From the NCBI GenBank assembly GCA_964354345.1, contig CAYGZL010000128.1, positions 1 through 33,810 on the forward strand: a DNA stretch of 33,810 bases, read 5' to 3'. The stretch comes from CAYGZL01 sp964354345 (GTDB taxonomy: Bacteria; Chloroflexota; Anaerolineae; Anaerolineales; UBA4823). Position numbers and translations under genes: made by a program. Below the pieces are notes generated by a model that saw only the letters and a list, made by a program, of their open reading frames with translations, was not told where the DNA came from and made no database searches. Positions 17,534 through 26,606 of the stretch are shown in pieces. Numbering within the stretch: position 1 is the first letter of the stretch; each line of letters starts with the position of its first letter.

Positions 17534-20308
17534 GTGCTTGTGCAAGTTATCAACACCAAGCTATCCATTCCTCCTTTACGCGCTAAGCTGGTTGAGCGCT
17601 CCGTATTGATCCATAAGCTGAACCAGGGGGTTGAATGTGGCTTTGTGCTAGTTTCTGCGCCTGCTGGCTATGGAAAATCCACCTTGTTGAGCGCCTGGTT
17701 GGGCCAGGTGAATTTCGCTTGGGCCTGGCTTTCTCTTGACTCCAGAGACAACGAGCTTGCCCGCTTCCTGACCTATCTGGCGTCTGCCCTACAAATCATT
17801 GATCCTTCAATAAAGCAATATTTTGACGGTGAGCTTGATTTCAATGCTCAACCAGATATCGAAACATTGCTTACCCCTCTGGTCAATCATCTCACCCTGG
17901 CCAAGCAACCCTTATGCTTGATACTCGATGATTATAATGTCATCCAAAACCAGCCTGTGCATCAGGTGGTTAGCTTTCTTTTGGAGCACCGCCCCGCCCT
18001 GTTCCGCCTGGTCATTGCCACCCGCGCCGATCCCCCCCTGCCGCTGGCAAGGTTGCGGGCGCGTTTTACCATGCTGGAGTTACGCCAGGCTGATTTGTGT
18101 TTCACGGCGCAAGAAGCAGCCGATTTTCTCAACCATACCATGGGGTTGCAGGTTTCGCCCGATGATATTGCACACATTACAACCCGAGCCGAAGGCTGGA
18201 TTGCCGGCTTGCAGATGGCGGGTCTTTCTTTGCAAGGCAGGACAGATATTTCCAGTTTTATTCGCTCATTCTCCGGTGAAAACCGCTTTATACTGGATTT
18301 CCTGTTCGATGAAGTATTCCAACGCCAAGCCATAGAACTGCAAAACTTCCTGCTACAGACCTCCGTTCTAGAACGGTTATACGGCCCTCTCTGTGATGCA
18401 GTTACCCAGCGCAAAGACAGCCAGAGCCTGCTAGAAACCCTGGAACGCAGCAATCTGTTTCTGATTGCGCTAGATGAAGATAAAAAATGGTATCGTTACC
18501 ACCATCTCTTCGCCGATCTGTTGAAAAGCCGCCTCAAGCAAACGGCTCCCCAAAGTAGCGCCTTGTTGCACCAGCGTGCCAGTGCCTGGTACGCCGAACA
18601 GCATGATCTGGAAAACGCCATTACACATGCTCTTGCCGCTCCAGAATATGAACATGCGGCCGACCTCATCGAGCAGGTGCTGCAAAACCTGGATCTGATC
18701 AATCGACAGCCTTTGTTGGTCTTCTGGATCGATAACTTGCCGCGTAAGATCCTGGTCGCTCACCCCTGGCTGTGCGCTCACCGAGCCTATGGGTATTATT
18801 GGACTGGTTACCGAGATAAGGCAGATGAGTGGCTACGAATAGCCGAAGAGTCCAGCGATAAAGCTTTCGATGCCAGCAACCCTGATCTGTGGAGGATTCA
18901 AGGTTTCGTCGCCTCGGTGCGCGCTCACACCGCACTGGTCGTTGAAAACATTCCCTATGCGCTGGAAATGGCGCAGAGAGCGTTGAACCTGCTTCCAGAG
19001 GGCGATATGATGCATTGTGCCACGGCGATTGCCCTGGGCGTGGCCCATTGGGCAATGGGCGACGTGATCCAAACCGAGCAGGCTTTCACGATGGCGCAAA
19101 TGGCGGCCCTGAAAACACATAATTCCATTGCTGTTTCTCCTGTCTGTTATCTGGGGATACAGCAAATCAAGCGAGGCCGCCTACAAGATGCCCTGGCCAC
19201 ATTTCGCGACGGATTGAGGTTGGCTACCCTGCCTGATGGCCATGAGGCAGCCATTGCCGGCTTTCCAAACACGAAATTGGGCGATGTGCTGCGCCAGCGG
19301 AATGAATTGGCCCTGGCCTCGCAGCACCTGCACCAGGGTGTAGAACAGTGCCTCCGTTTGCAGCAGGTGGATTTCCTCACAGATGCATATGTCTGCCTTG
19401 GGCGCTACCAGTTGGCTATGAGCGACCTGGAAGGTACTTTCGCATCATTGCAAAAAGCCGATCACCTGGCACAGCACGCCAAGGTTGACCAGTGGGTTTT
19501 ATGTTGGTTGGATGATCTCCGCCTGAAGGCTTGGCTAGCAGCCGGAGACCTGGACGCGGCGACCCTGTGGGCCAAGAACAGCGGCTTATCACTCGATGAG
19601 CCTTTTAGCTATTTACACGACCTTCACCATCAAAACCTGGCGCGCCTCCTGGTAGCGCAAAGTTACCTGGCACACTCAAAGGACGCCCACGAACAGGCCG
19701 CCGCTCTACTGGCACGCCTGCAGGCCGCAGCCCAGAAAGCAGGCTGGGTGCACGAAGAGATCATCATCCAGGTGTTACAGGCAGTGAACGATCATGCCCA
19801 CGGAAAAACCGAGGCTGCCCTCCAAAGCCTGGCACACGCTGTTTCCTTGGCCCAACCAGGTGGGTATGTGAGGGTCTTCCTAGATGAGGGCGAGATCATG
19901 CAGAGCTTGTTGACGCTGTTGGCTGCACGCTTGAAGACGGGCCAATGCTTGAATATGCAGCAACAGCAGATCGCACCTCTCAGAGAATATGTAGCCATGC
20001 TACACTCGGCATTCGAGCCCCGCGCGGGTCAGGCTGGGTTGCAATCCACGGTCCCGCCCTTGTCCAGGCCAGAAACCGACCTTTTACCTGGGGCTTCCAT
20101 CCAGGGACAGTCGTTGGTTGAGACGCTTTCAAGCCGCGAATTGGAAGTTTTGAAGCTCGCACGGGGTTACTCGAATAAGAAAATCGCAGAAACGCTGGTC
20201 ATCGCCCCCGAAACCGTTCACAAACACCTCAAGAACATTTACGGCAAATTAAACGTGCACAGCCGCACCGAAGCCATCGCCCATGCCCGCGAGTTGAGCT
20301 TGTTTTAA
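17534..20308 (+). CDS. Large MalT-like LuxR-family transcriptional regulator (STAND ATPase)
   Basis: A 924-aa regulator with the MalT layout. The N-terminal NTPase has Walker A APAGYGKST (42-50), Walker B LILDDYNVI (129-137) and an ATRADPPLPLARLRAR sensor segment (162-177). A long helical repeat region of TPR type (about 340-800) follows, then a LuxR HTH in the last 65 residues (LSSRELEVLKLARGYSNKKI and following). Such proteins oligomerise on ligand and ATP binding and activate promoters through direct-repeat sites. The start is GTG with AGAAGG just upstream. A possible promoter is TTGATA (17467-17472) with TATTGT 18 nt downstream. The gene is flanked on both sides by copies of one promoter element, its likely targets. 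Confidence 0.93.
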   Translation: MLVQVINTKLSIPPLRAKLVERSVLIHKLNQGVECGFVLVSAPAGYGKSTLLSAWLGQVNFAWAWLSLDSRDNELARFLTYLASALQIIDPSIKQYFDGELDFNAQPDIETLLTPLVNHLTLAKQPLCLILDDYNVIQNQPVHQVVSFLLEHRPALFRLVIATRADPPLPLARLRARFTMLELRQADLCFTAQEAADFLNHTMGLQVSPDDIAHITTRAEGWIAGLQMAGLSLQGRTDISSFIRSFSGENRFILDFLFDEVFQRQAIELQNFLLQTSVLERLYGPLCDAVTQRKDSQSLLETLERSNLFLIALDEDKKWYRYHHLFADLLKSRLKQTAPQSSALLHQRASAWYAEQHDLENAITHALAAPEYEHAADLIEQVLQNLDLINRQPLLVFWIDNLPRKILVAHPWLCAHRAYGYYWTGYRDKADEWLRIAEESSDKAFDASNPDLWRIQGFVASVRAHTALVVENIPYALEMAQRALNLLPEGDMMHCATAIALGVAHWAMGDVIQTEQAFTMAQMAALKTHNSIAVSPVCYLGIQQIKRGRLQDALATFRDGLRLATLPDGHEAAIAGFPNTKLGDVLRQRNELALASQHLHQGVEQCLRLQQVDFLTDAYVCLGRYQLAMSDLEGTFASLQKADHLAQHAKVDQWVLCWLDDLRLKAWLAAGDLDAATLWAKNSGLSLDEPFSYLHDLHHQNLARLLVAQSYLAHSKDAHEQAAALLARLQAAAQKAGWVHEEIIIQVLQAVNDHAHGKTEAALQSLAHAVSLAQPGGYVRVFLDEGEIMQSLLTLLAARLKTGQCLNMQQQQIAPLREYVAMLHSAFEPRAGQAGLQSTVPPLSRPETDLLPGASIQGQSLVETLSSRELEVLKLARGYSNKKIAETLVIAPETVHKHLKNIYGKLNVHSRTEAIAHARELSLF

Positions 20309-20320
20309 ATCCTCTCAGGA

Positions 20321-20387
20321 ATACCCCTCTCAATGCTCCAGAATACCCTGTTTAGGGCATGAAAAACCAGGCCCTTTGATTTATCAT
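20321..20387 (+). promoter_or_regulatory. Promoter/operator element, copy B (drives the amidohydrolase)
   Basis: ATACCC boxes occur at 20321-20326 and 20343-20348, 22 bp apart, with a degenerate box (AATGCT, 20332-20337) exactly midway. A dyad with one mismatch follows (AGGGCATG 20354-20361 / CAGGCCCT 20368-20375), then TATCAT (20382-20387). The proximal box and the dyad lie at the same distances from the -10 as in copy A. The amidohydrolase ATG is 57 nt downstream of the -10 with its own GGAGG site. Confidence 0.75.
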
Positions 20388-20444
20388 ATGAGTAGAGCAT
20401 TGCTACGCAGGTAGAATCCAGGCGAGCAATACCGGAGGCCAATC

Positions 20445-21851
20445 ATGAGACGATTACTGCTTTTCCTATCACTTCTTGGCGCAGCGAACCTGGCAAGCTG
20501 TCAGGCTGCCTGGCCACGATCAACCAAAAACGTTTACACAGTCAAGTATGCTATTACAAATGTATCTATCGTTGATGTTGAAAACGGGATCGCGGTCCCC
20601 GGGCAAACGGTTATCATCGTTGGCGATCAAATCGCGCAGATCGGTGTACAAGGAGATGTTCCAATCCCCCAAGGCGCGATCATCGTCAATGGGCAAGGGC
20701 TCTACCTGATGCCCGGCCTGGTTGATGCGCATGTCCATTACTACGACGCGCCCATTTTCGGGCGCTTGATGATCGCCAATGGGGTTATGCTCGTTCGAGA
20801 CATGGGCATGCCAAACGATTACATCCTTCCGCTGCGAGACGAATTGAACAGTGGTAAAACATTGGGCCCTGAAATGGTTACCACCGGTGTCATTCTCGAC
20901 GGAAACCCGCCCATCATCCCCCTCATTTCAGTGGCCATCACCACACCCGAGCAAGGGCGAACAGTGGTTCGCCAGCAGGTCGAAGCAGGCGTGGATATGA
21001 TAAAAACGTACAGCCGCCTGGATAAAGATGTATTCCTGGCCATTCTCGATGAGGCGCAAAAATATGATCTCCCCGTCGCCGCCCATCTTCCCGAATCGAT
21101 CTACATCGAAGATGCTGTCGCGGCCGGCCTGGCAAGCAGCGAGCATTTCAATGGATTCGAGAAAGTGATCGCTCAACTGTTGGGCGAGCCTGCCAGGTTT
21201 TACTTCGCGGGTCAGGCAGCAGATGCGGGCTATTTGTCACGCCTTGGCGAGGTTGATCCGGAAGAATTGCAGGCCGTATATGCGCGTCTTCGTGAAAGTG
21301 GCATCACCATATGTCCAACCGTCGTCACATTCAAAACACTGACCCATAACAGCGCGATCCAGGGCGGGAGCTTTCCAGGGAGCCAATACATCTCGCAAAG
21401 TGTTTTTGATATGTGGAAGTCTCTATGGTCCCAACAGAGCGATCTGCCCGATTTCATCTGGCTGAACTGGTTGCAAATGGTTGTCGGCTTGAACCAGGCC
21501 GGGGTGCCATTGATGGTTGGCACCGACTTGATACTCCCGGGCATCCTCCCGGGCTTTTCGGTGCATGAAGAAATGGTGATCTGGCAAGATGCTGGCATCC
21601 CGACCGCGGATATTTTACGCAGCGCTACGCTCGTACCGGCACAATTCATGGGATTGGGGGATCGCCTGGGTAGTGTCAGCATAGGGAAAATCGCATCCGT
21701 TGTTCTCGTACGCGGCAATCCACTGGAAGATATCAACAATGCAGAGCATATCGAGGGCCTTTTTTTGCGCGGTCAATATTTCAACTCGAATGATCTGAGT
21801 CAACTGCTTCTTGAAGCAGAAAACCTGGCTTTACAACCGGCAACCCCTTAA
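20445..21851 (+). CDS. Lipoprotein metal-dependent amidohydrolase
   Basis: A 468-aa protein of the imidazolonepropionase-like amidohydrolase family. The signal peptide ends in LASC (Cys19), so it is probably a surface lipoprotein. Metal-site residues are visible: HxH in MPGLVDAHVHYYD (H96, H98), the carboxylated-lysine candidate in DMIKTYS (K187), AAHLP (H214), SSEHFNG (H234) and GTDLILPG (D361). This is the usual binuclear amidohydrolase set, seen in Xaa-Pro dipeptidases and related exported hydrolases, so a cyclic amide or dipeptide substrate is likely but not defined. A GGAGG site lies 6 nt before the ATG. Its promoter is copy B of the element found upstream of the 69-aa gene. Confidence 0.88.
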   Translation: MRRLLLFLSLLGAANLASCQAAWPRSTKNVYTVKYAITNVSIVDVENGIAVPGQTVIIVGDQIAQIGVQGDVPIPQGAIIVNGQGLYLMPGLVDAHVHYYDAPIFGRLMIANGVMLVRDMGMPNDYILPLRDELNSGKTLGPEMVTTGVILDGNPPIIPLISVAITTPEQGRTVVRQQVEAGVDMIKTYSRLDKDVFLAILDEAQKYDLPVAAHLPESIYIEDAVAAGLASSEHFNGFEKVIAQLLGEPARFYFAGQAADAGYLSRLGEVDPEELQAVYARLRESGITICPTVVTFKTLTHNSAIQGGSFPGSQYISQSVFDMWKSLWSQQSDLPDFIWLNWLQMVVGLNQAGVPLMVGTDLILPGILPGFSVHEEMVIWQDAGIPTADILRSATLVPAQFMGLGDRLGSVSIGKIASVVLVRGNPLEDINNAEHIEGLFLRGQYFNSNDLSQLLLEAENLALQPATP

Positions 21852-22054
21852 AACCGGGCTATCTTGCCCAGCCCTGTGGAATCTTTGACAGAGGAAATTC
21901 CATAACGCCAAGCGGAACACCGCACTACGATGCGTGTCAGCCCGCCAGTAGATCTGCAACATGAATACTCACCCAACGGCTCTAATAGATAGGTACCGCG
22001 CCAGAATCCAAGGGGACCACCAACCACGTTCTATCTGCTTGGACAAGTACCATC

Positions 22055-23131
22055 TTGATGTGCACAATCATCATAGGCCTGTTGCTCACTGCGTGCTCAT
22101 CACAACCATTCACTCCACCTACACCAACGGCTGCCAGTCTGACCGGAATGGTCGAAGGAAAAGTGGATGTGGGTGGATACGAACTGCACTATACCTGCGT
22201 TGGAGAGGGCAAGCCGACGGTGATCCTTGAAGCGGGCAGCGAAAACGACTCCTCCGCATGGAACCTGGTCATGGTTTATTATCGAAAGTACACCCGCATT
22301 TGTGCCTATGACCGGGCTAACCTGGGCAAAAGCGACCTTGCATCGAAGCCTCGCACCTTTGAGGAGATGACGCGAGACCTTCACGCCCTGCTCCAGAATG
22401 TGCCGATCGAGGGGCCGTACGTGCGGTAGGATATTCCATGGGCGGCATGTTGGTCCGGCTGTCCGTTGATAATACCCCGAAGATGTCGTAGGGGTCGTGC
22501 TGGTCGATTCGGCGCATCCCGATATGGGCGCCCGCCTTTTAGCTGCCCTGCCTCCAGAAACGGCAGGTGAAGATAAAAGCTTCTAATCCTGGCGTGAATA
22601 TGCCACCTGGATGTTAACCTCAGACGGGCGGTGCAATCGCTGGGTGACCTGCCGCTAGCGGTGGTCAGCTGGAGCCCGGATAATCCCAACATGGTAAATG
22701 GCATGCCGCCTCTGCCCGAGGAGATCAATGCAACGATCATGCAACTGTGGCAGGATATGCAGACCGAACTGGAAGGATTATCTTCCAACAGCACCCGCTA
22801 TACAGCGATCCGTTCCGATCACGGCGTGCCGGTATATGAACCCAGATTGGTGGTGGATGCCATCAGGCACGTGGTGGATGAGTACCGGGCTCAAGCCGGG
22901 ATCGTTGTCCCGCCAGCCCCGGAACAGATTGATGCAGCCAGCCATGTGCCGGTGATTACAGGGATCACAGAACGGAAAGAATGGGAAAATGGGAAGTTGG
23001 TGATCATCGAAGCGAAATTGGGCAGGGATGTGTTGGTCCAAACCATATCCGGTGGTTATGAGGCGTTCGTCCGCACTTACAACGCCGTTGCCGATGAGGA
23101 GATGAAGATCCTGTGGTCAGCCACACCATGA
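22055..23131 (+). pseudogene. Alpha/beta hydrolase with lipoprotein signal, decayed
   Basis: The N-terminal piece (22055-22429) carries a short signal with LTAC and an alpha/beta hydrolase start (GGYELHYTCVGEGKPTVILE, then YDRANLGKSD). The nucleophile elbow GYSMGG follows in another frame, then EDVVGVVLVDSAHPD in a third, an in-frame TAA (22584-22586), and finally the C-terminal part in the frame of 22631-23131, with the catalytic-His region DHGVPVYEP and an extra domain of about 80 residues. At least three frame changes plus one stop make it non-functional. The start is TTG 22055 or ATG 22058 without a clear Shine-Dalgarno. Confidence 0.75.
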
Positions 23132-23139
23132 GATGAAAA

Positions 23140-23359
23140 ATGTCAACCGAAATCTCCAAACAATCCACGCTGAGCATTCCTCGCAGCCTGAAGGCGATCG
23201 GCATCATCGACGGGCTGTGGACGATCCTCACCATCGTGAGGGCGGTGATCGCCTACATCCCCAGGCACCCCGATTTTTGGCCCTTTTGTACCTATCTCAG
23301 CAATATTCAACGCCGGCACGCTCATTGCCGTCCCCATTCGATATCTTGTCAAGGAGTAA
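23140..23359 (+). pseudogene. Small membrane protein remnant
   Basis: An ATG at 23140, 8 nt after the decayed hydrolase, opens a frame with a hydrophobic helix (IGIIDGLWTILTIVRAVIAY). Near 23303 coding character moves to another frame (IFNAGTLIAVPIRYLVKE) ending at TAA 23357-23359. Joined, they give about 73 aa with two or three membrane helices. One frameshift separates the halves. No family recognised. Confidence 0.4.
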
Positions 23360-23408
23360 ACGAGAGAAGAGACGAATTTTCTTCGCGATATGATCAAGGG
23401 AGAACAAA

Positions 23409-24167
23409 ATGAAAGCTGAAGTTGATAATCCCACGATTAGTCTCGAAAAACTCATCGATATCGGCATGCACCGGCTACGAGGTGTTTTGTCGGATCTACC
23501 CGGCAAACACACGATCGTTCTGGAAGCTGGCGGAGGCCAAAATGCGGATTCTTATCACGAAATCCGTGATAAACTCTCCAGCCTCACCGGCATGCGAGTG
23601 ATGAGTTATGATCGTGCCGGCTTCGACCTGAGCGAACATGGTCCGCCTCATTTCAGTGCGGTGGATGAAATGACGGCGCTGAAACGATGCCTGGAAATCC
23701 AGGGCTTCGCAGGGAGATTGATCCTGGTAGGGCTTTCTTATGGTGGATATCTGATCCAGCTTTTTGCAGCCCTCTATCCTGAGCTGGTCAGCGGGCTGGT
23801 GCTGATTGACCTGATGAATGTGAGATTTGTAGATCACATTGTCATCGGGAACCTCAATGCGATGACGCCGTATTTCGAAAACCCAGCGACCAACTCCGAA
23901 AGGGCTGGCAACCGCATGGTTGATTTTTCCTCCGAAAGTTTTGCTGCCCTGCGCGGGAAAGAACTCCCGAAACACATCCCGGCGATCTTGCTGACATCCG
24001 GGACTCCGCTGCTTCCTGGGATTTGGCGTAAATGCCACGAAGAAATGGTGATGAATTCAAAGAAGCATAAACTGCTCATCGCAGAAGGAAACCATCACGA
24101 TAGCGTTAAGGAGAATCCTGAATTGGTTATCAAAACAATTATCGAATTGGTCGAGAACATTCCGTGA
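23409..24167 (+). CDS. Alpha/beta hydrolase
   Basis: An intact 252-aa hydrolase. The strand-oxyanion region TIVLEAGGGQ (about 35-44), MSYDRAGFDLSE (about 65-76), the nucleophile elbow GLSYGG (Ser110) and the terminal histidine in EGNHHD (about 230-235) are in order, and the acid residue should follow strand 7 near SGTPLLPG. No signal peptide is present, so it is cytoplasmic. A GGGAGA site precedes the ATG. It is related in layout to the decayed hydrolase upstream (both begin VLEAG and contain YDRA), so the two may be paralogues of which only this one survived. Substrate unknown. Confidence 0.85.
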   Translation: MKAEVDNPTISLEKLIDIGMHRLRGVLSDLPGKHTIVLEAGGGQNADSYHEIRDKLSSLTGMRVMSYDRAGFDLSEHGPPHFSAVDEMTALKRCLEIQGFAGRLILVGLSYGGYLIQLFAALYPELVSGLVLIDLMNVRFVDHIVIGNLNAMTPYFENPATNSERAGNRMVDFSSESFAALRGKELPKHIPAILLTSGTPLLPGIWRKCHEEMVMNSKKHKLLIAEGNHHDSVKENPELVIKTIIELVENIP

Positions 24168-24185
24168 TACCCGGTATCGTTTTTT
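24166..24185 (+). terminator. Weak candidate terminator after the alpha/beta hydrolase
   Basis: A short dyad GATACC/GGTATC overlaps the stop codon and is followed by six T. The hairpin is small, so this is tentative. A stronger 9-bp hairpin (GCCGATCAC/GTGATCGGC, 24247-24270) lies further on but has no T tract. Confidence 0.3.
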
Positions 24186-24309
24186 CAAGAACCATGAAAA
24201 TGCATACATGCAAAAAACCGGGGGTGTTCCCGGAATGAAACTGTTTGCCGATCACGCGTAAGTGATCGGCTATGCCCTGTAGTAAGATAAAAAACGAAAG
24301 ATCAACTAA

Positions 24310-24501
24310 CCCCAACTCGGACTCAAACTCACAGAATTGCGCCAGCAAAAAGGGCTGACGCAAGAGCGCCTGGTTGAACTTTGTGAAGTCGACCCCCGCA
24401 CCATCCAACGCATCGAAAGCGGCGAAGTGGACCGGCGCGCCATCATGACCGACCGGATGACACAGCATACAAACACCAGAGGAAATAACCCATGTCTTTG
24501 A
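24310..24501 (+). pseudogene. XRE-family HTH remnant lacking a start codon
   Basis: The frame encodes LGLKLTELRQQKGLTQERL and then VDPRTIQRIESGEV, an unmistakable XRE/Cro helix-turn-helix. An in-frame TAA lies directly upstream (24307-24309) with no ATG before the motif, and after the helix the sequence loses family character (RAIMTDRMTQHT) and runs 10 nt into the S9 peptidase gene. It is therefore an internal fragment of a regulator gene whose 5' and 3' parts are gone. It may have controlled this hydrolase cluster. Confidence 0.6.
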
Positions 24502-26395
24502 CTGACCAGCACTGGTTCCCCGTCAATACCCTCGCCATCCAACGGATCACGAGCCTGGATGTCTCACCCGATGGCAGGCGAATCGCCTTCACGGTCATGC
24601 AGGCGGTAATGACCTGCGAGCCAAGCGGGTTTCAGTCCCAGGTTTATCTTGCCGATTCGGAAGGCAGCCAACCCGTCCGGTTGATCGCGGGCGAATGCTC
24701 CTCGTTTGCTCCCGAGTGGTGTACAGACGGGCAATTCGTTGCCTTCCTCTCACAAAAAAACGTCTGTTGTTCTCGCTGGAATCAGGAAATGTACAGCAGG
24801 TGACAGATGCTCCCGCGGGTGTCAGCAGTTTTAAGTGGTTGTCGGATGGAAGCATGATCGCCTTTACGGCTGCGGACGGCCTCATCCCCGCGGAGGTCCA
24901 GGATGCCCAGAAGAAAAACGGGATCCTCATCGTCGGTCAGGACTTGAAGAAACAGCGTCTTCGCCTGATCTCGCTGGCAGACCTCTCGCACGGACCCGGC
25001 AGCGGGCGCCCCCTGACCGGGGGTGAGATCCATGTGGGCTCCCCGGAAGTTCCGGAGGCATACAACTGGTCACCCCATGGCAATGCCATTGTTTACTCCC
25101 ATTCTCCTTCTCCCCAGCCGAATGATTGGCCGGGCACGCGCCTGGCTCTCCTTAACCTGGCGGACAGCTCGATCCGGCCGCTGGGCGGGCAAGATACAGT
25201 TGCCTTCGATCCTCACTTCTCCCCTGATGGCCGCTGGATCTCCTACAAGGTGTACGACACGCCAGCCTGGGAATGGTCGTCCGTCGTTCATGTTCTCCCG
25301 CTCGAAGGAGGCAATTCATACCCCCTGGCCGAGACCCGCGATCGCCACCCGGACCTGCTCGGTTGGTCGACAGACGGCAAATGGTTGTACTACCTGGAAA
25401 CAGTTGGCGCCAATCACTGCCTGGTAGCCTTGCCGGCGGATGGCAGCCCACCCATGCTGCTGTTTGAATGGGAAGGCTGCATTGAAAACGTCAGGCTGAA
25501 CCAGTCTCGCAGCGCCATGGGTTTCACGCTCCAAACCCCCAGCCAGCCGCCGGAAGCTTATCTCACACCGCTGGATGATATTTCTCCCGTGCAGATGAGC
25601 CAGATCAACGCCGAATTTTGCCAGATTCCCATCGGGCAAACGGAGGTCATCCGCTGGAGATCGACGGACGGGCTGGAAATCGAAGGGCTGCTGACCTACC
25701 CCGTTGATTACGAAAAGGGCCGGCGGACGCCTGGCGGCAGTTCTTCATCGGCATGCAATCCTTTTATGGCCCGATCGCCGCCTTTGCTTCCCGGGGCTAT
25801 GCCATCCTGCGCTGCAATGTGCGCGGCAGCACCGGTTACGGCAAGGCTTTCCGCCGCGGCAACTACCGCGACTGGGGGGGAATGGATGTCCGGGATCTGC
25901 TGGCAGGTGTTGACCACGTCATCGGCCTCGGCATTGCCGAGCCGGAAAGATTGGGCATCACCGGTTGGAGTTACGGCGGCTACCTGACCGCTGCCGCCCT
26001 GACCCAGACCGGACGCTTTCGAGCCGCGGTCATTGGTGCAGGGATGGTGAACCTGGTCGGCTACGTCCCTGGGCCATGACAGCCCCGGTTTCCTGCCCGC
26101 CCACTTAGGCGGCGAAGTCTGGGAGGTGGCTGATCTACTGCTCGAGCGCTCCCCCATCGCACATGCCGACCGGGTGACCACCCCCACCCTGATCCTGCAC
26201 GGAGAACACGATCCGCGCGTGCCTGTATGGCAGGGATATGAATTCCACCATGCGCTCAAGCGCCGCGGAATCCCCACCCAGATGGTGATTTACCCCCGCA
26301 CCGGACACGTCCCGTCCGAGCCAAAATTGCTGCTGGCTGTCATTGAGCACATCCTGGCATGGATAGAATTGTACCTGGCACAAAAGGATCATTGA
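24492..26395 (+). pseudogene. S9-family prolyl oligopeptidase/acylaminoacyl peptidase, frameshifted
   Basis: Segments in three frames give one S9 peptidase of about 630 aa: WD-like propeller repeats (LDVSPDGRRIAF, DPHFSPDGRWISY), then a catalytic domain with GWSYGGYL (Ser), HGEHDPRVP (Asp) and PRTGHVPSEP (His). Lesions are (1) a frame change at seven A (24754-24760); (2) a frame change near 25725-25745, where the strand and HGGP oxyanion motif are missing, which implies a deletion of roughly 10-15 codons; and (3) a frame change at GGG (26071-26073). Lesions 1 and 3 could be sequencing errors at homopolymers; lesion 2 could not. All triad residues remain. Confidence 0.8.
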
Positions 26396-26606
26396 TCCTT
26401 ATCGGAATAGAAAGATATGCACACATGCTGCAAAACTACCGCTGGTTTATGCATCACTTGATTGGAGCAGAGTTGGATCTGCTTATGGATGTTTCAGATG
26501 GAGCAGAACTGTACTGATTCGATTTTCGAACACCCAGCTGATATGCTTTCATTATCCTGTTTCTGAAATGACTCGAGAAGGCAACTGTCACCTGAGGAGG
26601 AATATC

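Noticed and set aside
17357..20387. Inverted repeats around the regulator gene as ends of an insertion sequence or composite transposon
   Set aside because: No transposase lies between them, no target duplication is visible, and conservation covers exactly the boxes, dyad and -10 of two promoters that face outward genes.
24247..24270. Strong 9-bp hairpin as an intrinsic terminator
   Set aside because: No T tract follows on either strand, so termination is not supported.
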